Positions 34,461 to 43,491 of a stretch of 63,758 nucleotides of DNA are shown here, one piece after another. The stretch's first letter is position 1. Each line of letters opens with the position of its first letter. The DNA is from Cryomorphaceae bacterium. Its GTDB lineage: Bacteria > Bacteroidota > Bacteroidia > Flavobacteriales_D > Crocinitomicaceae. The notes beneath the pieces were generated by a model. It saw nothing but the letters and a program-made list of their open reading frames with translations, did no database searches and had not been told where the DNA came from. The translations under genes were made by a program, and so were the position numbers. The stretch is from NCBI GenBank assembly GCA_027490665.1, contig JAIXXP010000115.1, positions 1-63,758 of the forward strand. Direction: 5' to 3'.

Positions 34461-37205
34461 ATGAAAAAAATCTTACTCCTTAGTTTTTCCCTTCTTTTCT
34501 GCTCTGTGCTCTTCGCCCAAAACATGAAAGTCACAGGACGCGTTGTCGATACATCTGGCCTTACGCCAATACATCAGGCCAGTATTATGGCCATTCACCT
34601 CAGAGATTCTGTTTTGGTGCGTTACACCAGAAGTAACAGCAACGGTGAATTTTCCATGACCGACCTTCCGCTCGATTCATTTCAAATCATCATCGAACAC
34701 AGCAACTGGACCCCACGCAGCATCTACTTAATGGGCTCAAGTAAAAAAACAATCTTTGAACTACCCGATATCCGACTTTATCCAAAAGTGCAAGATGTCA
34801 AAGATATCGTGGTCACGCGCAACCGAAATGCCATGTATTTCAGTGGTGACACCCTCGTTTATGTAGCCGACTCCTTCAAAGTTGCCGAAAATGCAGTTGT
34901 AGAGGATCTCCTCAAAAAATTACCTGGCATCAAGGTAGAAGACGACGGAAGCATTACCTCACAAGGAAAGGAAATTAGCCAAGTTTTGGTAGATGGCGAC
35001 GAGTTTTTTGGTTCAGACCCCACAATTGCTACCAAAAATTTAGCAGCAAATGGCGTAGAATCTGTTCAAGTCTATGAAAAGAAAAACGAAGATGCCGCCG
35101 CCGGTGAAGACGACAAAATTCAAGTACTAGACCTCAAACTCAAGGACGAAGCCAAACGTGGCTACTTCGGCAAAGCAGCCGTAGCCTCTGACCTCAACCA
35201 AGGTGCGGCCGACGAAGCTTTCTATGAGTCTGAACTCCTTTTCAATAAGTTCGATAAAACCCAAAAAATATCGGTGTTTATGTTGGCATCTAACACGCCA
35301 AAATCGAGCTTTGGCTTTGGCGACATGAACAAATTTGGCCTAGATAACGAAAGAGACGCAAGTGGCATGAACTTCTGGGACCGCGACTCTCGCGGCGACA
35401 ACTCAGGTATTCCACAAACCCTTAAAACTGGAATTTACTACAACGACCGCCTTTCCGAGAAAGTCAAACTAGGCGTCAATTATGCATATTACGACAGCCG
35501 TTTGCAAGCGAATTCTAGCTCACAAACCCAATATTTCCTCGCCGATAGCTCTTACTACACCAAAGACTCTACCAACAACCAAAGTATCAGTAGCTCGCAT
35601 CGCTTCAATATGAATTTACAAATTGACATCGACTCCTTAACCAAGCTCGAGCTCAAACCAAATGTTCATTTTGACGAAGGTACCCAAGACAACACCTCCG
35701 TCAACGATTTCCGTGACGACAACTTTTCCTCATACCTCCTCACCAATATCAACAATAAATACGACTCGAAAGGCATCAGCAGCAATTCTGAAGCCATCCT
35801 CCGAAGAAAATTTGGTAAAAAAGACCGCGAATTAGAAGCCAAATACATCTTGCGTTACAACGACAACACATCAGACGGGCAATTGGTCACTAATACCAAT
35901 TCGCTCACCTTCGATACCATCATTGACCAACGCAAATCGAACAACAACCTCAGCAATACACAATATGCAACGCTTACGTATACCGAACCACTCTCCAAAA
36001 GCTTCTTGCTCACCACAGAATACTTTTTGGAATTTGGCAATTCCAACCAAGCGCGCTACACCTTCAACCCTGACGTTAATAATCAATTCAATGTCATAGA
36101 CAGCCTCTTCACCAACGACTTCGTCAATGAGCGTTTTCAGCAACGCGGCACCATGATGCTTACTTACCTTTATAAAAGTCACCGCATCACGGGTGGTTTG
36201 GGTTTCAGAAATATCCAAATCGACAACATCAATCAGTTTACTCAAGTGGGCATCAACCAAGACATCTCCAACTTCTTGCCTAATTTCGCATATCAGTTCA
36301 AGCCGAGTATGGCCAAACGCATTAACATCCGTTACAGCACCTACTCTGCCCCACCAAGTGCCAACGACCTCCAACCGGTCCGAGACAACACCAACCCCAA
36401 TCGTATTCAAGAAGGAAACCCCGACCTCAAACCCAACTATCAGCATCAACTGAATTTCAATGCCAATATTTGGCAAGCCATGACAGGCCGTTATATTTGG
36501 TCGGGCGGGAATGCCACCTTTACCCAAAATGCCTTCGGGAATAGCACCACATTTGACCAACTTGGTCGCACCATCTCCAAAACAGTAAATGTCGATGGCA
36601 ACATGTTTGCTACCATTTACGCAGGTGGTGGCTACCCTATTTTGAATCGAAAACTGACTTTTGAACCGAGCTTCAATGCATCGTATTTCCGAAACAACAA
36701 TTTCATCAACAACCAACTCAATGCAACAAGTACCACTACTTTAAATGGATCATTCTCCATAGAATTGAGTTTGGATAGCCTCGAACTTAACGTCGGAACA
36801 GACTACACCTACGTAAATCCTGTTACTACATTGAGCGCTTTCTCTAACCAACCCTACTCGACTCAAAATTATTTCATGACCGGTGACTGGCGCTTCCCTG
36901 CACATTTCAGATTCAAATGGGAACTCAATTACACCATGAACCGCGGTCGTGCGGACGCCTTTAACCGCGATATCTTTATTGTCGACCTAGAAGTTCAAAA
37001 AGCGTTCTTAAAAACCGAAAACCTTATCCTTGGTTTGTCTATCAACGACTTACTCAACCAAAATATCAACTTGCAACGCACGGTCAGCGGCAACATGATC
37101 ACCGACAACTACACCCGCATCATTACGCGCTATTTCCTGTTGCGCTTGACTTACAAATTTAACAACAACAAAACCCGTGAAGAAGATCTTCGTATGTGGC
37201 ATTAG
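34461..37205 (+). CDS. TonB-dependent-receptor-like outer-membrane protein
   Basis: A 914-residue outer-membrane protein with a signal peptide (MKKILLLSFSLLFCSVLFAQ). A carboxypeptidase-like beta-sandwich comes first (VTGRVVDTSGLTPIHQASIM, about 22-105), then a plug-like domain (DLLKKLPGIKVEDDGSI, VLVDGDEFFGSDPTIATKNL, about 140-230). A long barrel of aromatic amphipathic strands ends in the MITDNYTRIITRYFLLRLTY strand and a short polar tail. It fits the OMP_b-brl_3 group of TonB-linked barrels. The substrate cannot be told. It overlaps the GLPGLI gene by 29 bases, a frequent partner. Confidence 0.88.
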   Translation: MKKILLLSFSLLFCSVLFAQNMKVTGRVVDTSGLTPIHQASIMAIHLRDSVLVRYTRSNSNGEFSMTDLPLDSFQIIIEHSNWTPRSIYLMGSSKKTIFELPDIRLYPKVQDVKDIVVTRNRNAMYFSGDTLVYVADSFKVAENAVVEDLLKKLPGIKVEDDGSITSQGKEISQVLVDGDEFFGSDPTIATKNLAANGVESVQVYEKKNEDAAAGEDDKIQVLDLKLKDEAKRGYFGKAAVASDLNQGAADEAFYESELLFNKFDKTQKISVFMLASNTPKSSFGFGDMNKFGLDNERDASGMNFWDRDSRGDNSGIPQTLKTGIYYNDRLSEKVKLGVNYAYYDSRLQANSSSQTQYFLADSSYYTKDSTNNQSISSSHRFNMNLQIDIDSLTKLELKPNVHFDEGTQDNTSVNDFRDDNFSSYLLTNINNKYDSKGISSNSEAILRRKFGKKDRELEAKYILRYNDNTSDGQLVTNTNSLTFDTIIDQRKSNNNLSNTQYATLTYTEPLSKSFLLTTEYFLEFGNSNQARYTFNPDVNNQFNVIDSLFTNDFVNERFQQRGTMMLTYLYKSHRITGGLGFRNIQIDNINQFTQVGINQDISNFLPNFAYQFKPSMAKRINIRYSTYSAPPSANDLQPVRDNTNPNRIQEGNPDLKPNYQHQLNFNANIWQAMTGRYIWSGGNATFTQNAFGNSTTFDQLGRTISKTVNVDGNMFATIYAGGGYPILNRKLTFEPSFNASYFRNNNFINNQLNATSTTTLNGSFSIELSLDSLELNVGTDYTYVNPVTTLSAFSNQPYSTQNYFMTGDWRFPAHFRFKWELNYTMNRGRADAFNRDIFIVDLEVQKAFLKTENLILGLSINDLLNQNINLQRTVSGNMITDNYTRIITRYFLLRLTYKFNNNKTREEDLRMWH

Positions 37206-37905
37206 TGCCTTGTTGCTCAGTCTACAGACTTGGGCACAAACCGAATACATTCATGCTGGCAAGATCACCTTTGAACGCCGCACTAACCTTGAAAAACGCT
37301 TCAAAGATGAGCGCATGAAACGCTTTGTAACTGAAGAAAACAAGATCCGCACCGAGCCTTTCATGCTCTATTTCAACGACACCGCATCCTATTTTGCCGT
37401 AGTACCAAGAAATGAACCAGAAGAAATGGCCTGGTTGACCACCAAAAATGCCTACTATCAAAACCTCAAAGATGGTCAGCAACTCATGATGCTAGCTGTG
37501 TTTGGTCAAAATGTATTTGTTCAAGATAGCTTACCTGTGCGCACCTGGAAAATCACAGATGGCAAGCGCAACATTTGCGGATACGAGTGTAGAAAAGCCA
37601 TTTACCAAAAAAATGACAGTACGCGCCTCTACGCTTGGTACACACCTATGCTAACACCATCTGTTGGACCCGAAGGATTTTGTGGATTACCCGGTACCAT
37701 TCTCGGCCTAGCAACTGAAGATGGCGGTATTGTATACTTCGCTAAAAAGATTGATTTAGTGGCTCCCAAAAAAGAAGAATTACTCTTGAACCCCGGTAAA
37801 AACAAAGTATTTACCATTGCTGAATTGCGTCAAAAAATTGAAAAAGAATACGGTAACACCCCATGGGGCAAGCGCCTTTTTGACGACCTCTTCCGTTGGC
37901 TTTGA
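37177..37905 (+). CDS. GLPGLI-family secreted protein
   Basis: A 242-residue exported protein of the Bacteroidota GLPGLI family. A GTG start gives the signal peptide KKIFVCGISALLLSLQTWAQ. The family motif is at about residue 165: GPEGFCGLPGTILGL, where the usual GLPGLIL reads GLPGTIL. Three Cys (NICGYECRKA and the motif Cys) may form a disulfide. Function is unknown; members usually lie beside TonB-linked barrels of the type just upstream. The start lies within that gene in another frame, so the two are coupled. Confidence 0.9.
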   Translation: MKKIFVCGISALLLSLQTWAQTEYIHAGKITFERRTNLEKRFKDERMKRFVTEENKIRTEPFMLYFNDTASYFAVVPRNEPEEMAWLTTKNAYYQNLKDGQQLMMLAVFGQNVFVQDSLPVRTWKITDGKRNICGYECRKAIYQKNDSTRLYAWYTPMLTPSVGPEGFCGLPGTILGLATEDGGIVYFAKKIDLVAPKKEELLLNPGKNKVFTIAELRQKIEKEYGNTPWGKRLFDDLFRWL

Positions 37906-37937
37906 TTTGTTCAGGCCAATAGCTTTCCCTAAATTTA
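37906..37937 (+). promoter_or_regulatory. Promoter of rmlA: TTTG-N20-TAAATTTA
   Basis: TTTG at 37906-37909 and TAAATTTA at 37930-37937 have consensus spacing; the last base differs from TAnnTTTG. The start codon is 16 bases downstream. Confidence 0.55.
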
Positions 37938-37953
37938 GCGCATTAAACTGACA

Positions 37954-38817
37954 ATGAAAGGTATCATTTTAGCCGGCGGATCCGGAACACGATTGCATCC
38001 TTTGACCCTCGCGGTGTCCAAACAACTCATGCCTGTCTATGACAAGCCAATGATTTATTACCCGCTCTCTATTTTAATGAGCGCCGGAATCCGAGAAATT
38101 CTGATCATTTCAACACCAGCCGACCTTCCCCAATTTGAAAAATTACTGGGTGATGGAACAAGTCTTGGTTGTCGTTTTGAATATGCCGTTCAAGAGGTAC
38201 CCAATGGCCTTGCACAAGCATTTGTCATTGGTGCAGAATTCATCGGAACCGATAAAGTTGCCCTCATTCTCGGTGACAACATCTTTTATGGCGTGGGTAT
38301 GGACACCCTCTTGAAAGAAAACAATAATCCAAACGGAGGTGTCGTTTACGCCTATCATGTCTCTGACCCCGAACGCTATGGCGTAGTTGAATTTGACCAA
38401 AACAACCGCGTTGTATCCATTGAAGAAAAGCCTTTGCAACCCAAATCTAACTACGCGGTGCCAGGGCTTTATTTTTACGATAATTCAGTCATTGAAATTG
38501 CCAAAAACCTGCAGCCTTCAGCCAGAGGAGAATACGAAATCACTGATATCAATGCCGAATACCTCCGCAGAGGACAACTCAAAGTGGCCATCCTTGACCG
38601 TGGAACAGCTTGGCTAGATACTGGCACCTTTGGTTCTTTGATGCAAGCTGGGCAGTTTGTACAGGTCATCGAAGAAAGACAAGGACTTAAAATTGGCTGT
38701 ATTGAAGAAGTAGCTTATCAAAATGGTTTCATTGATGCCACTCAACTCAAACAATTGGCCTCTGGTCTTGTTAAAAGCGGTTACGGAACCTATTTACTCG
38801 AACTGCTCAACAAATAA
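37954..38817 (+). CDS. rmlA: Glucose-1-phosphate thymidylyltransferase
   Basis: A 287-residue nucleotidyltransferase making dTDP-glucose for rhamnose and other deoxysugars of surface polysaccharides. [17 protein letters not shown] is the nucleotide-binding signature, followed by [48 protein letters not shown] and [14 protein letters not shown]. Length is typical (about 290). rmlB, rmlC and rmlD are not adjacent. The next gene starts directly after its stop. Confidence 0.96.
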   Translation: MKGIILAGGSGTRLHPLTLAVSKQLMPVYDKPMIYYPLSILMSAGIREILIISTPADLPQFEKLLGDGTSLGCRFEYAVQEVPNGLAQAFVIGAEFIGTDKVALILGDNIFYGVGMDTLLKENNNPNGGVVYAYHVSDPERYGVVEFDQNNRVVSIEEKPLQPKSNYAVPGLYFYDNSVIEIAKNLQPSARGEYEITDINAEYLRRGQLKVAILDRGTAWLDTGTFGSLMQAGQFVQVIEERQGLKIGCIEEVAYQNGFIDATQLKQLASGLVKSGYGTYLLELLNK

Positions 38818-39783
38818 ATGAAAAGTCTAACCACCTATAGCACCTACCTTGAAAACGTTCTCCATAAGGAGCACTTTCCAGCACAACCAGCTCATCTTTA
38901 CGACCCACTGCGCTACTTCCTACAACTTGGGGGTAAACGTATGCGCCCAATGCTCAGCCTGATGGCTTGCAAAATGACGGGATCAGACTTTGAAAAAGCC
39001 TTACCTGCAGCATTGGCAGTAGAATATTTCCATAATTTTTCATTGATACACGACGATATCATGGACGCAGCCCCTATTCGAAGAGGGCAGGCAACCGTTC
39101 ATGAAAAATGGAATGCCAATATTGCCATTCTCTCAGGAGATGTTTTATTGGTTAAGGCTTATGAACAGCTAGCCAAATACGATTCCAGCACATTTCATGA
39201 ACTTTTTAATGTTTTTAACAAAACGGCAATCGAAGTTTGCGAAGGCCAACAAATGGACATGGATTTTGAGTTGCGCAACGAAGTAAGCGAAGCTGAATAC
39301 CTCGAAATGATTCGCCTCAAAACATCCGTGCTCTTAGGCTGTGCTTTGCAAATGGGCGGTATAGTCGGCGGCGCAAGTCAAAAAGACGCACAATTACTTT
39401 ATTCTTTTGGCGAAGAACTTGGCTTGGCTTTTCAAATCCAAGACGATATTCTTGATCTATACGGAGACAGCGCACAAGTCGGTAAACAAGTTGGTGGAGA
39501 TGTCTTAGCGAACAAAAAAACACTCCTCTCTATTCGTGCAAAGAAAGTTGCTGACAGCACCCAATTTCAAACTTTAGCAGCTTTAGAACAATTACAAGAT
39601 CCGCTGCTCAAAGTAGAACAAACCAAAGAACTTTACACAGCCTTGGGTGCACGCTATTATTGCGAAGAACAAATGAAAGCACATCACCAGAAAGCTCTTG
39701 CTGCGCTTTCTAGAATAGAAATAAACGGCACCAAATCAGAATTAGAAGAACTTGCCGAATTTTTATTTGCTAGGACGCATTAA
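38818..39783 (+). CDS. Polyprenyl (isoprenyl) diphosphate synthase
   Basis: A 321-residue trans-prenyltransferase of the E-isoprenoid family. The first Asp-rich motif is SLIHDDIMD with RRGQ following; the second is AFQIQDDILDLYGD. LQLGGKRMRPML is the substrate-binding N-terminal motif. It elongates allylic diphosphates; product length (geranylgeranyl, octaprenyl or similar) depends on residues before the first motif, here AVEYFHNFS, with two aromatic residues suggesting a short to medium chain. It abuts rmlA, perhaps linking lipid-carrier and sugar supply. ispF is at 58037-58528. Confidence 0.92.
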   Translation: MKSLTTYSTYLENVLHKEHFPAQPAHLYDPLRYFLQLGGKRMRPMLSLMACKMTGSDFEKALPAALAVEYFHNFSLIHDDIMDAAPIRRGQATVHEKWNANIAILSGDVLLVKAYEQLAKYDSSTFHELFNVFNKTAIEVCEGQQMDMDFELRNEVSEAEYLEMIRLKTSVLLGCALQMGGIVGGASQKDAQLLYSFGEELGLAFQIQDDILDLYGDSAQVGKQVGGDVLANKKTLLSIRAKKVADSTQFQTLAALEQLQDPLLKVEQTKELYTALGARYYCEEQMKAHHQKALAALSRIEINGTKSELEELAEFLFARTH

Positions 39784-39807
39784 ATCTGCTTTTTTTTCAA
39801 TTTTGCT

Positions 39808-39815
39808 TATATTTG
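39808..39815 (+). promoter_or_regulatory. -7 box TATATTTG of the 604-residue T9SS cargo gene
   Basis: A perfect TAnnTTTG 24 bases before ATG. The leader after it is A-rich (TCTAAAATATCAACA), typical of well-translated Bacteroidota genes. Confidence 0.6.
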
Positions 39816-39839
39816 TAGGAACTATCTAAAATATCAACA

Positions 39840-41654
39840 ATGAAAAAACTTTACGTATCGTTTATTGCCTTAATGGCAGCCGGTACTTTTCACGCACAAG
39901 TGAAAAGCATCAACGCACCGCGTCTTGAAAAAAAGGCTTCAATCGAAGTTGGCTCAACTACAGCGGCACACAAACCGACAAATGTGGCTAAAGCAACCAC
40001 CATTTGGTCTGACAACTTTTCTACTGCAGCCAACTGGACTATCGGAAGCACTGGTTCTAACCCAGAGCAATGGAACTTCTCAACAGATCCTACAGATATT
40101 CCAGTATCAGTACTAAGCCCTTTTGCGTCACCAACAGCAGCAAACGGTTTCTTATTTGTCAACTCTGACGCCAACAACACTGGTGACATGGATGGTACAC
40201 CAATTATCACAACTGCTACTAACGTAGGTACTATTGACTGCTCTGCACACAGCGTAGTGAAGTTAAAGTACAACCACAACTTCCGTTGGTGGCATGATAC
40301 TCGCGGCGTTCGCGTTTCTGGTGACAACGGTGCAACTTGGACTGAATTCTTAATTTCTGACGAAGTTGATTACTTTACACCTAACCAAAACTCTGCAAAC
40401 CCAGAAGTAACAATTCTAGACGTTTCTTCAGTAGCTGCAGGTTCTTCACAAGTGAAAGTACAGTTCTACTACAACGATAACGACTACTGGGGTTGGTATT
40501 GGGCAGTTGACGACGTAGAATTATACGTACCAGAAGCCAACGACCTTAAACTAAATGGTATTTACTGGGGTTCAACAGGTTTTTGGGCTGAGCGCTTAGC
40601 TTACTACCAAGTTCCAGCTTCACAAGTAACTGCTATCGATTTCTCAGGTGTGGTTGAAAACGTTGGAGCTCAAGATCAGCAAGATGCAGTCTTTACCGCA
40701 ACTGTAGGTGCTTTCTCTAGTGCTTCTGCTGCTACACCAGTATTGGTTGGCAACGTCGACACACTTGCCTGTAATGCATCCTTTACACCTGGGTCAGCAA
40801 CAGCTACGCTTTCTTTGTCTGGAACAGTTGCAATCGGCAACACAGAAGGAGATCCATCTAACAACACCCTAGCAAACTTTGCTTCTATTGCCATTAACCC
40901 TTACGTTTATTCCCGTGACAACGGTACAGCGTTGAGCGGTTCATTCAACCAAGGTATGGGCTTCGAAGTTGGTAACATCTTCGACATCTTTGCCAACACA
41001 ACTATTGGTGGTGGTTCAGTATACATCAGTGGTTCTGCTGAAGTAGGTGCAGAAATGTACTTGAAATTGTATTCTATCGACCCAGCTACTGGTGACTTCG
41101 TATACGTTGACGAAACCGGTCCTTATGTACTTACTGCTAACGATATCGATGCTGAAGTAACACTTTCTTTCTTAGGTGGTAACTACCCACTTAACGCAGG
41201 AGAGGCTTACCTTTTGGTTGCTGGTTCTAACGGTGACGGTGGTGCAACCAACGACCTCGTTGTAGGTACAGCTGGCCCAGCTCCAGTTCAAACATGCTAC
41301 TACTACGACATGACAGACCTTACTTGGTACTACACAACTTCACAACCAATGGTTCGCATGAACTTCGATCCAGCTTTAGGTGTGAAAGAAGCAAACAACA
41401 CTTTTGGTCTTGAAGTAGCTCCAAACCCTGCTGCTGATGCAACTACTGTTACTTTCACCGTTAAAAACACATCTGATGCAAGCATCACTGTAATTGACAT
41501 GGCTGGTAAAGTTGTTGCTACTCAAACGTTGTCTGGTGTAAACGGCACACAAGCTGTTGAAATCAATACAAGTGCTTTGAACAGCGGTATGTACACAGTT
41601 AACGTAACTGCTAACGGCACAGCTGTAAGCCAAAAATTAGCGGTACGCAAATAA
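39840..41654 (+). CDS. Secreted T9SS cargo with jelly-roll-like domain and sorting domain
   Basis: A 604-residue exported protein. A signal peptide (MKKLYVSFIALMAAGTFHAQ) and a propeptide-like segment precede an adhesion-type beta domain starting WSDNFSTAANWTIGS and ending YWGWYWAVDDVELYVPE (about residues 57-230), similar to choice-of-anchor/MAM modules. Two further beta domains follow, with no catalytic motif seen. The end is a type A sorting domain of about 85 residues (FGLEVAPNPAADATTVTF ... SQKLAVRK). It would be exported by the Type IX system. Codon use (GCT, GGT, AAC, few CTC) differs from the neighbours and suggests high expression. A strong terminator follows. Confidence 0.9.
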   Translation: MKKLYVSFIALMAAGTFHAQVKSINAPRLEKKASIEVGSTTAAHKPTNVAKATTIWSDNFSTAANWTIGSTGSNPEQWNFSTDPTDIPVSVLSPFASPTAANGFLFVNSDANNTGDMDGTPIITTATNVGTIDCSAHSVVKLKYNHNFRWWHDTRGVRVSGDNGATWTEFLISDEVDYFTPNQNSANPEVTILDVSSVAAGSSQVKVQFYYNDNDYWGWYWAVDDVELYVPEANDLKLNGIYWGSTGFWAERLAYYQVPASQVTAIDFSGVVENVGAQDQQDAVFTATVGAFSSASAATPVLVGNVDTLACNASFTPGSATATLSLSGTVAIGNTEGDPSNNTLANFASIAINPYVYSRDNGTALSGSFNQGMGFEVGNIFDIFANTTIGGGSVYISGSAEVGAEMYLKLYSIDPATGDFVYVDETGPYVLTANDIDAEVTLSFLGGNYPLNAGEAYLLVAGSNGDGGATNDLVVGTAGPAPVQTCYYYDMTDLTWYYTTSQPMVRMNFDPALGVKEANNTFGLEVAPNPAADATTVTFTVKNTSDASITVIDMAGKVVATQTLSGVNGTQAVEINTSALNSGMYTVNVTANGTAVSQKLAVRK

Positions 41655-41673
41655 GCTTTTCCTTCTGGAAATG

Positions 41674-41704
41674 AAAAGGGAGCCCGAGGGCTCCCTTTTT
41701 TTTT
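41674..41704 (+). terminator. Intrinsic terminator after the T9SS cargo gene
   Basis: AAAA, then GGGAGCC-CGAG-GGCTCCC (41678-41695), then nine T. It may also serve the convergent hydrolase gene, since A-runs flank the left side. The remaining 41705-41772 shows nothing else. Confidence 0.92.
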
Positions 41705-41772
41705 GTTTATTGATATTTAATTTTCATTTAGAAGAATAGCTTTACTTACGCTACCTCTAACCTATCGGGTTT

Positions 41773-42534
41773 TCACCTCAGACTAAATGACAACACCGCA
41801 TCTAAAAAAGGTTCGGGCGCCTCGGCATGTACCCAGTGCCCAGCATTAGAAATAGATGCCAATTGAAAATCTGGATAATAACTTTCTAAAATAGAAATAT
41901 CTTCGTCTAGGATATAATTCGAAAGTAAGCCGCGGATAAATAATACAGAGGTAAAAGATTCTTGCTCGGGCAACTCACGGAGAATTTCAGACATACTGGC
42001 CTCCAACACCGGAAAGTTTACCCTCCATGCCAATTTTCCTTTTTCTTCCCAATAGAGGTTCTTTAATAAGAACTGTCTTACCCCATCCGACTCCACAAAA
42101 GTTCGAAGAATTGCTTCTGCCTCGCTTCTTGCACTCAGCTTTGAAAGGTCAATGGCATGAATGGCCGCAAGAATATGTGCATGATGCGGAGGATAGGCTT
42201 TCACGCCCATATCTACCACAATGAGCTTTTCGATAAAGCCTGGAAACGCGTGATCAAAATGCATTGCGAGTTTGCCTCCCATAGAGTGACCCAATACAAT
42301 AGGTTTTTCTAGCTGGAGCTCCGAAAACAATTCGTGAAGATCTTGCACCATGAGTGCATAAGAAAATTCTGTTGACCAAGGGGAGTGTCCGTGATTGCGC
42401 AAGTCAATAAGTGTTACCTGGTAGTACTCAGCGAACTTTTTGGCGTGTGTTTGCCAATTGTCAGAAGAACCAAAAAGCCCATGAAGTATGACAAATGGTT
42501 TACCCTGACCGAATTGTTTGTGGTAAAGTATCAT
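41773..42534 (-). CDS. Alpha/beta-hydrolase (YbfF/ABHD11-like esterase)
   Basis: A 253-residue alpha/beta-hydrolase. The oxyanion segment is VILHGLFGSSDNWQ, LIDLRNHGHSP follows, the nucleophile elbow is VLGHSMGGKLAMHF (Ser near residue 97), and the catalytic His is in SNAGHWVHAEAP; the acid is likely in the RGLLSNYI...D region. It resembles E. coli YbfF, which cleaves acyl-CoA and esters in vitro. Natural substrate unknown. Its start overlaps the end of the HMA lipoprotein gene by four bases, so they are coupled. Confidence 0.9.
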   Translation of the reverse strand: MILYHKQFGQGKPFVILHGLFGSSDNWQTHAKKFAEYYQVTLIDLRNHGHSPWSTEFSYALMVQDLHELFSELQLEKPIVLGHSMGGKLAMHFDHAFPGFIEKLIVVDMGVKAYPPHHAHILAAIHAIDLSKLSARSEAEAILRTFVESDGVRQFLLKNLYWEEKGKLAWRVNFPVLEASMSEILRELPEQESFTSVLFIRGLLSNYILDEDISILESYYPDFQLASISNAGHWVHAEAPEPFLDAVLSFSLR

Positions 42535-42902
42535 TTGAGCGCTTGAGGAGAACCTAACGTTCTAACTGTAAATTGATGGTCATTGAGCCCTGAAAGTACT
42601 TGAAGCATTTGCTTAGGTGCAATTTGCTCGCGGTTATAATGAACTTTTATGACCTGTTCTTCGAGTGAATCGATGTAATTGACTTCCACGCGTTCAACCG
42701 CACAAGTTTGCTTTAAAGCCTTGCGAATGCTGCCACCACAACCCATCTGACAAACCATACCCTTCACACCGATTTCTTGTGTGGTATTGGCTTTAACACT
42801 TTTACAAACTTTTGCTTGAGGTTCGTTTTGCTCATTTTTTGTATTTGTTTGACTACAAGAAATGAAAAGAATAAGAAGGGTCGGAAGTAGAATTAATTTC
42901 AT
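42531..42902 (-). CDS. HMA-domain lipoprotein (metal-binding)
   Basis: A 123-residue predicted lipoprotein (MKLILLPTLLILFISC, Cys16). After a Gln/Asn/Lys linker comes a heavy-metal-associated fold: IGVKGMVCQMGCGGSIRKAL, then VERVEVNYIDSLEEQVIKVHYN and a final helix/strand. The binding loop is CxxxC (CQMGC), not the classical CxxC, a variant I recall from Bacteroidota periplasmic HMA proteins. It could hold Cu or another soft metal outside the cytoplasm. Its gene is leaderless by prediction and divergent from the lipoprotein gene at 42971. Confidence 0.85.
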   Translation of the reverse strand: MKLILLPTLLILFISCSQTNTKNEQNEPQAKVCKSVKANTTQEIGVKGMVCQMGCGGSIRKALKQTCAVERVEVNYIDSLEEQVIKVHYNREQIAPKQMLQVLSGLNDHQFTVRTLGSPQALK

Positions 42903-42906
42903 GAAA

Positions 42907-42937
42907 CAAAATTAGTCAGGATATTGCGAATGTTCAA
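42907..42937 (-). promoter_or_regulatory. Promoter of the HMA lipoprotein gene: TTG-N20-TAATTTTG
   Basis: On the minus strand TTG (42935-42937) and a perfect TAATTTTG (42907-42914) at consensus spacing; TTTC separates the box from ATG. Its -33 region overlaps that of the opposite promoter. Confidence 0.68.
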
Positions 42938-42954
42938 GTCTTTACTTAGATTTG
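42924..42954 (+). promoter_or_regulatory. Promoter of the first SKY lipoprotein gene: TTG-N20-TAGATTTG
   Basis: TTG (42924-42926) and a perfect TAGATTTG (42947-42954), 16 bases before the ATG at 42971. The two divergent promoters share the 42924-42937 interval. Confidence 0.68.
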
Positions 42955-42970
42955 TTCAAACTTGAAAATT

Positions 42971-43405
42971 ATGAAAAGACTATTTTTTATTGGCTTAGCC
43001 ACTCTTGCTGTTGGTTCGGCAACTTTGACATCTTGTAGTAAATACGAAGAAGGCCCATCTTTGACCCTTGCGTCTAAAACAGGTCGCCTCACGGGCTCTT
43101 GGAAATTAACTGCGCAAACTACCAACGGTGTGGCTGATGTACTTACAGGATTGACCCAAACAATGGAAATCAACAAAGACGGAAAGTACAGCACTATTAT
43201 TGCTTACAGCTACATGGGGTTCAATTACACCAACGACTTCACTGGAACTTGGGAGTTTTCTGACGACAAAAAACAACTCATCACAACAGTTGACGGTTTA
43301 ACAGGTACAGACACACAAACTATTGTGCGTTTGGCTGGCAAAGAGTTGAAATTGAAAACAGTTGACGGTTCAGACATTGTTATTCAAACCTACACAGCAC
43401 AGTAA
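42971..43405 (+). CDS. Small lipoprotein, lipocalin-like (SKYxEGPS twin 1)
   Basis: A 144-residue lipoprotein; LTSC gives lipidated Cys22, directly followed by SKYEEGPS. The mature domain starts with a TGRLTGSWKLT strand and has KDGKYSTI, GTWEFSDDKKQLIT and KELKLKTVDGSD, the pattern of small lipocalin-like beta-barrels of Bacteroidota. A TTG three codons upstream is open; ATG at 42971 gives the better signal peptide. The next gene encodes a protein of identical length with the same motif order. Function unknown. Confidence 0.82.
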   Translation: MKRLFFIGLATLAVGSATLTSCSKYEEGPSLTLASKTGRLTGSWKLTAQTTNGVADVLTGLTQTMEINKDGKYSTIIAYSYMGFNYTNDFTGTWEFSDDKKQLITTVDGLTGTDTQTIVRLAGKELKLKTVDGSDIVIQTYTAQ

Positions 43406-43426
43406 GCTTATTGTATCTTACATTTT

Positions 43427-43453
43427 AAAGCCGCAATTCGTTGCGGCTTTTTT
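43427..43453 (+). terminator. Intrinsic terminator with UUCG loop between twin lipoprotein genes
   Basis: AAAGCCGCAA-TTCG-TTGCGGCTTT followed by further T. A 10-bp perfect stem with a stable UUCG tetraloop ends the first lipoprotein message, so the second has its own promoter. Confidence 0.93.
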
Positions 43454-43469
43454 ATTGCGCAAAAAGTAG

Positions 43470-43477
43470 TACATTTG
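43470..43477 (+). promoter_or_regulatory. -7 box TACATTTG of the second SKY lipoprotein gene
   Basis: A perfect TAnnTTTG directly after the terminator, 14 bases before ATG, with an A-rich leader. No TTG at the usual -33 distance. Confidence 0.5.
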
Positions 43478-43491
43478 AAAAAAAACAAAAA

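Noticed and set aside
35871..36716. 281-codon open frame opposite the TonB-receptor-like gene
   Set aside because: Antisense shadow of a well-supported outer-membrane gene; Val/Ile-rich nonsense composition with no domain.
41705..41772. Small gene in the AT-rich gap after the cargo terminator
   Set aside because: No start/stop pair with coding character in 68 bases; it holds only flanking sequence of the convergent hydrolase gene.
43441..43491. Upstream extension of the second twin lipoprotein
   Set aside because: It runs through the terminator's second arm and would remove the lipoprotein signal from the N-terminus.
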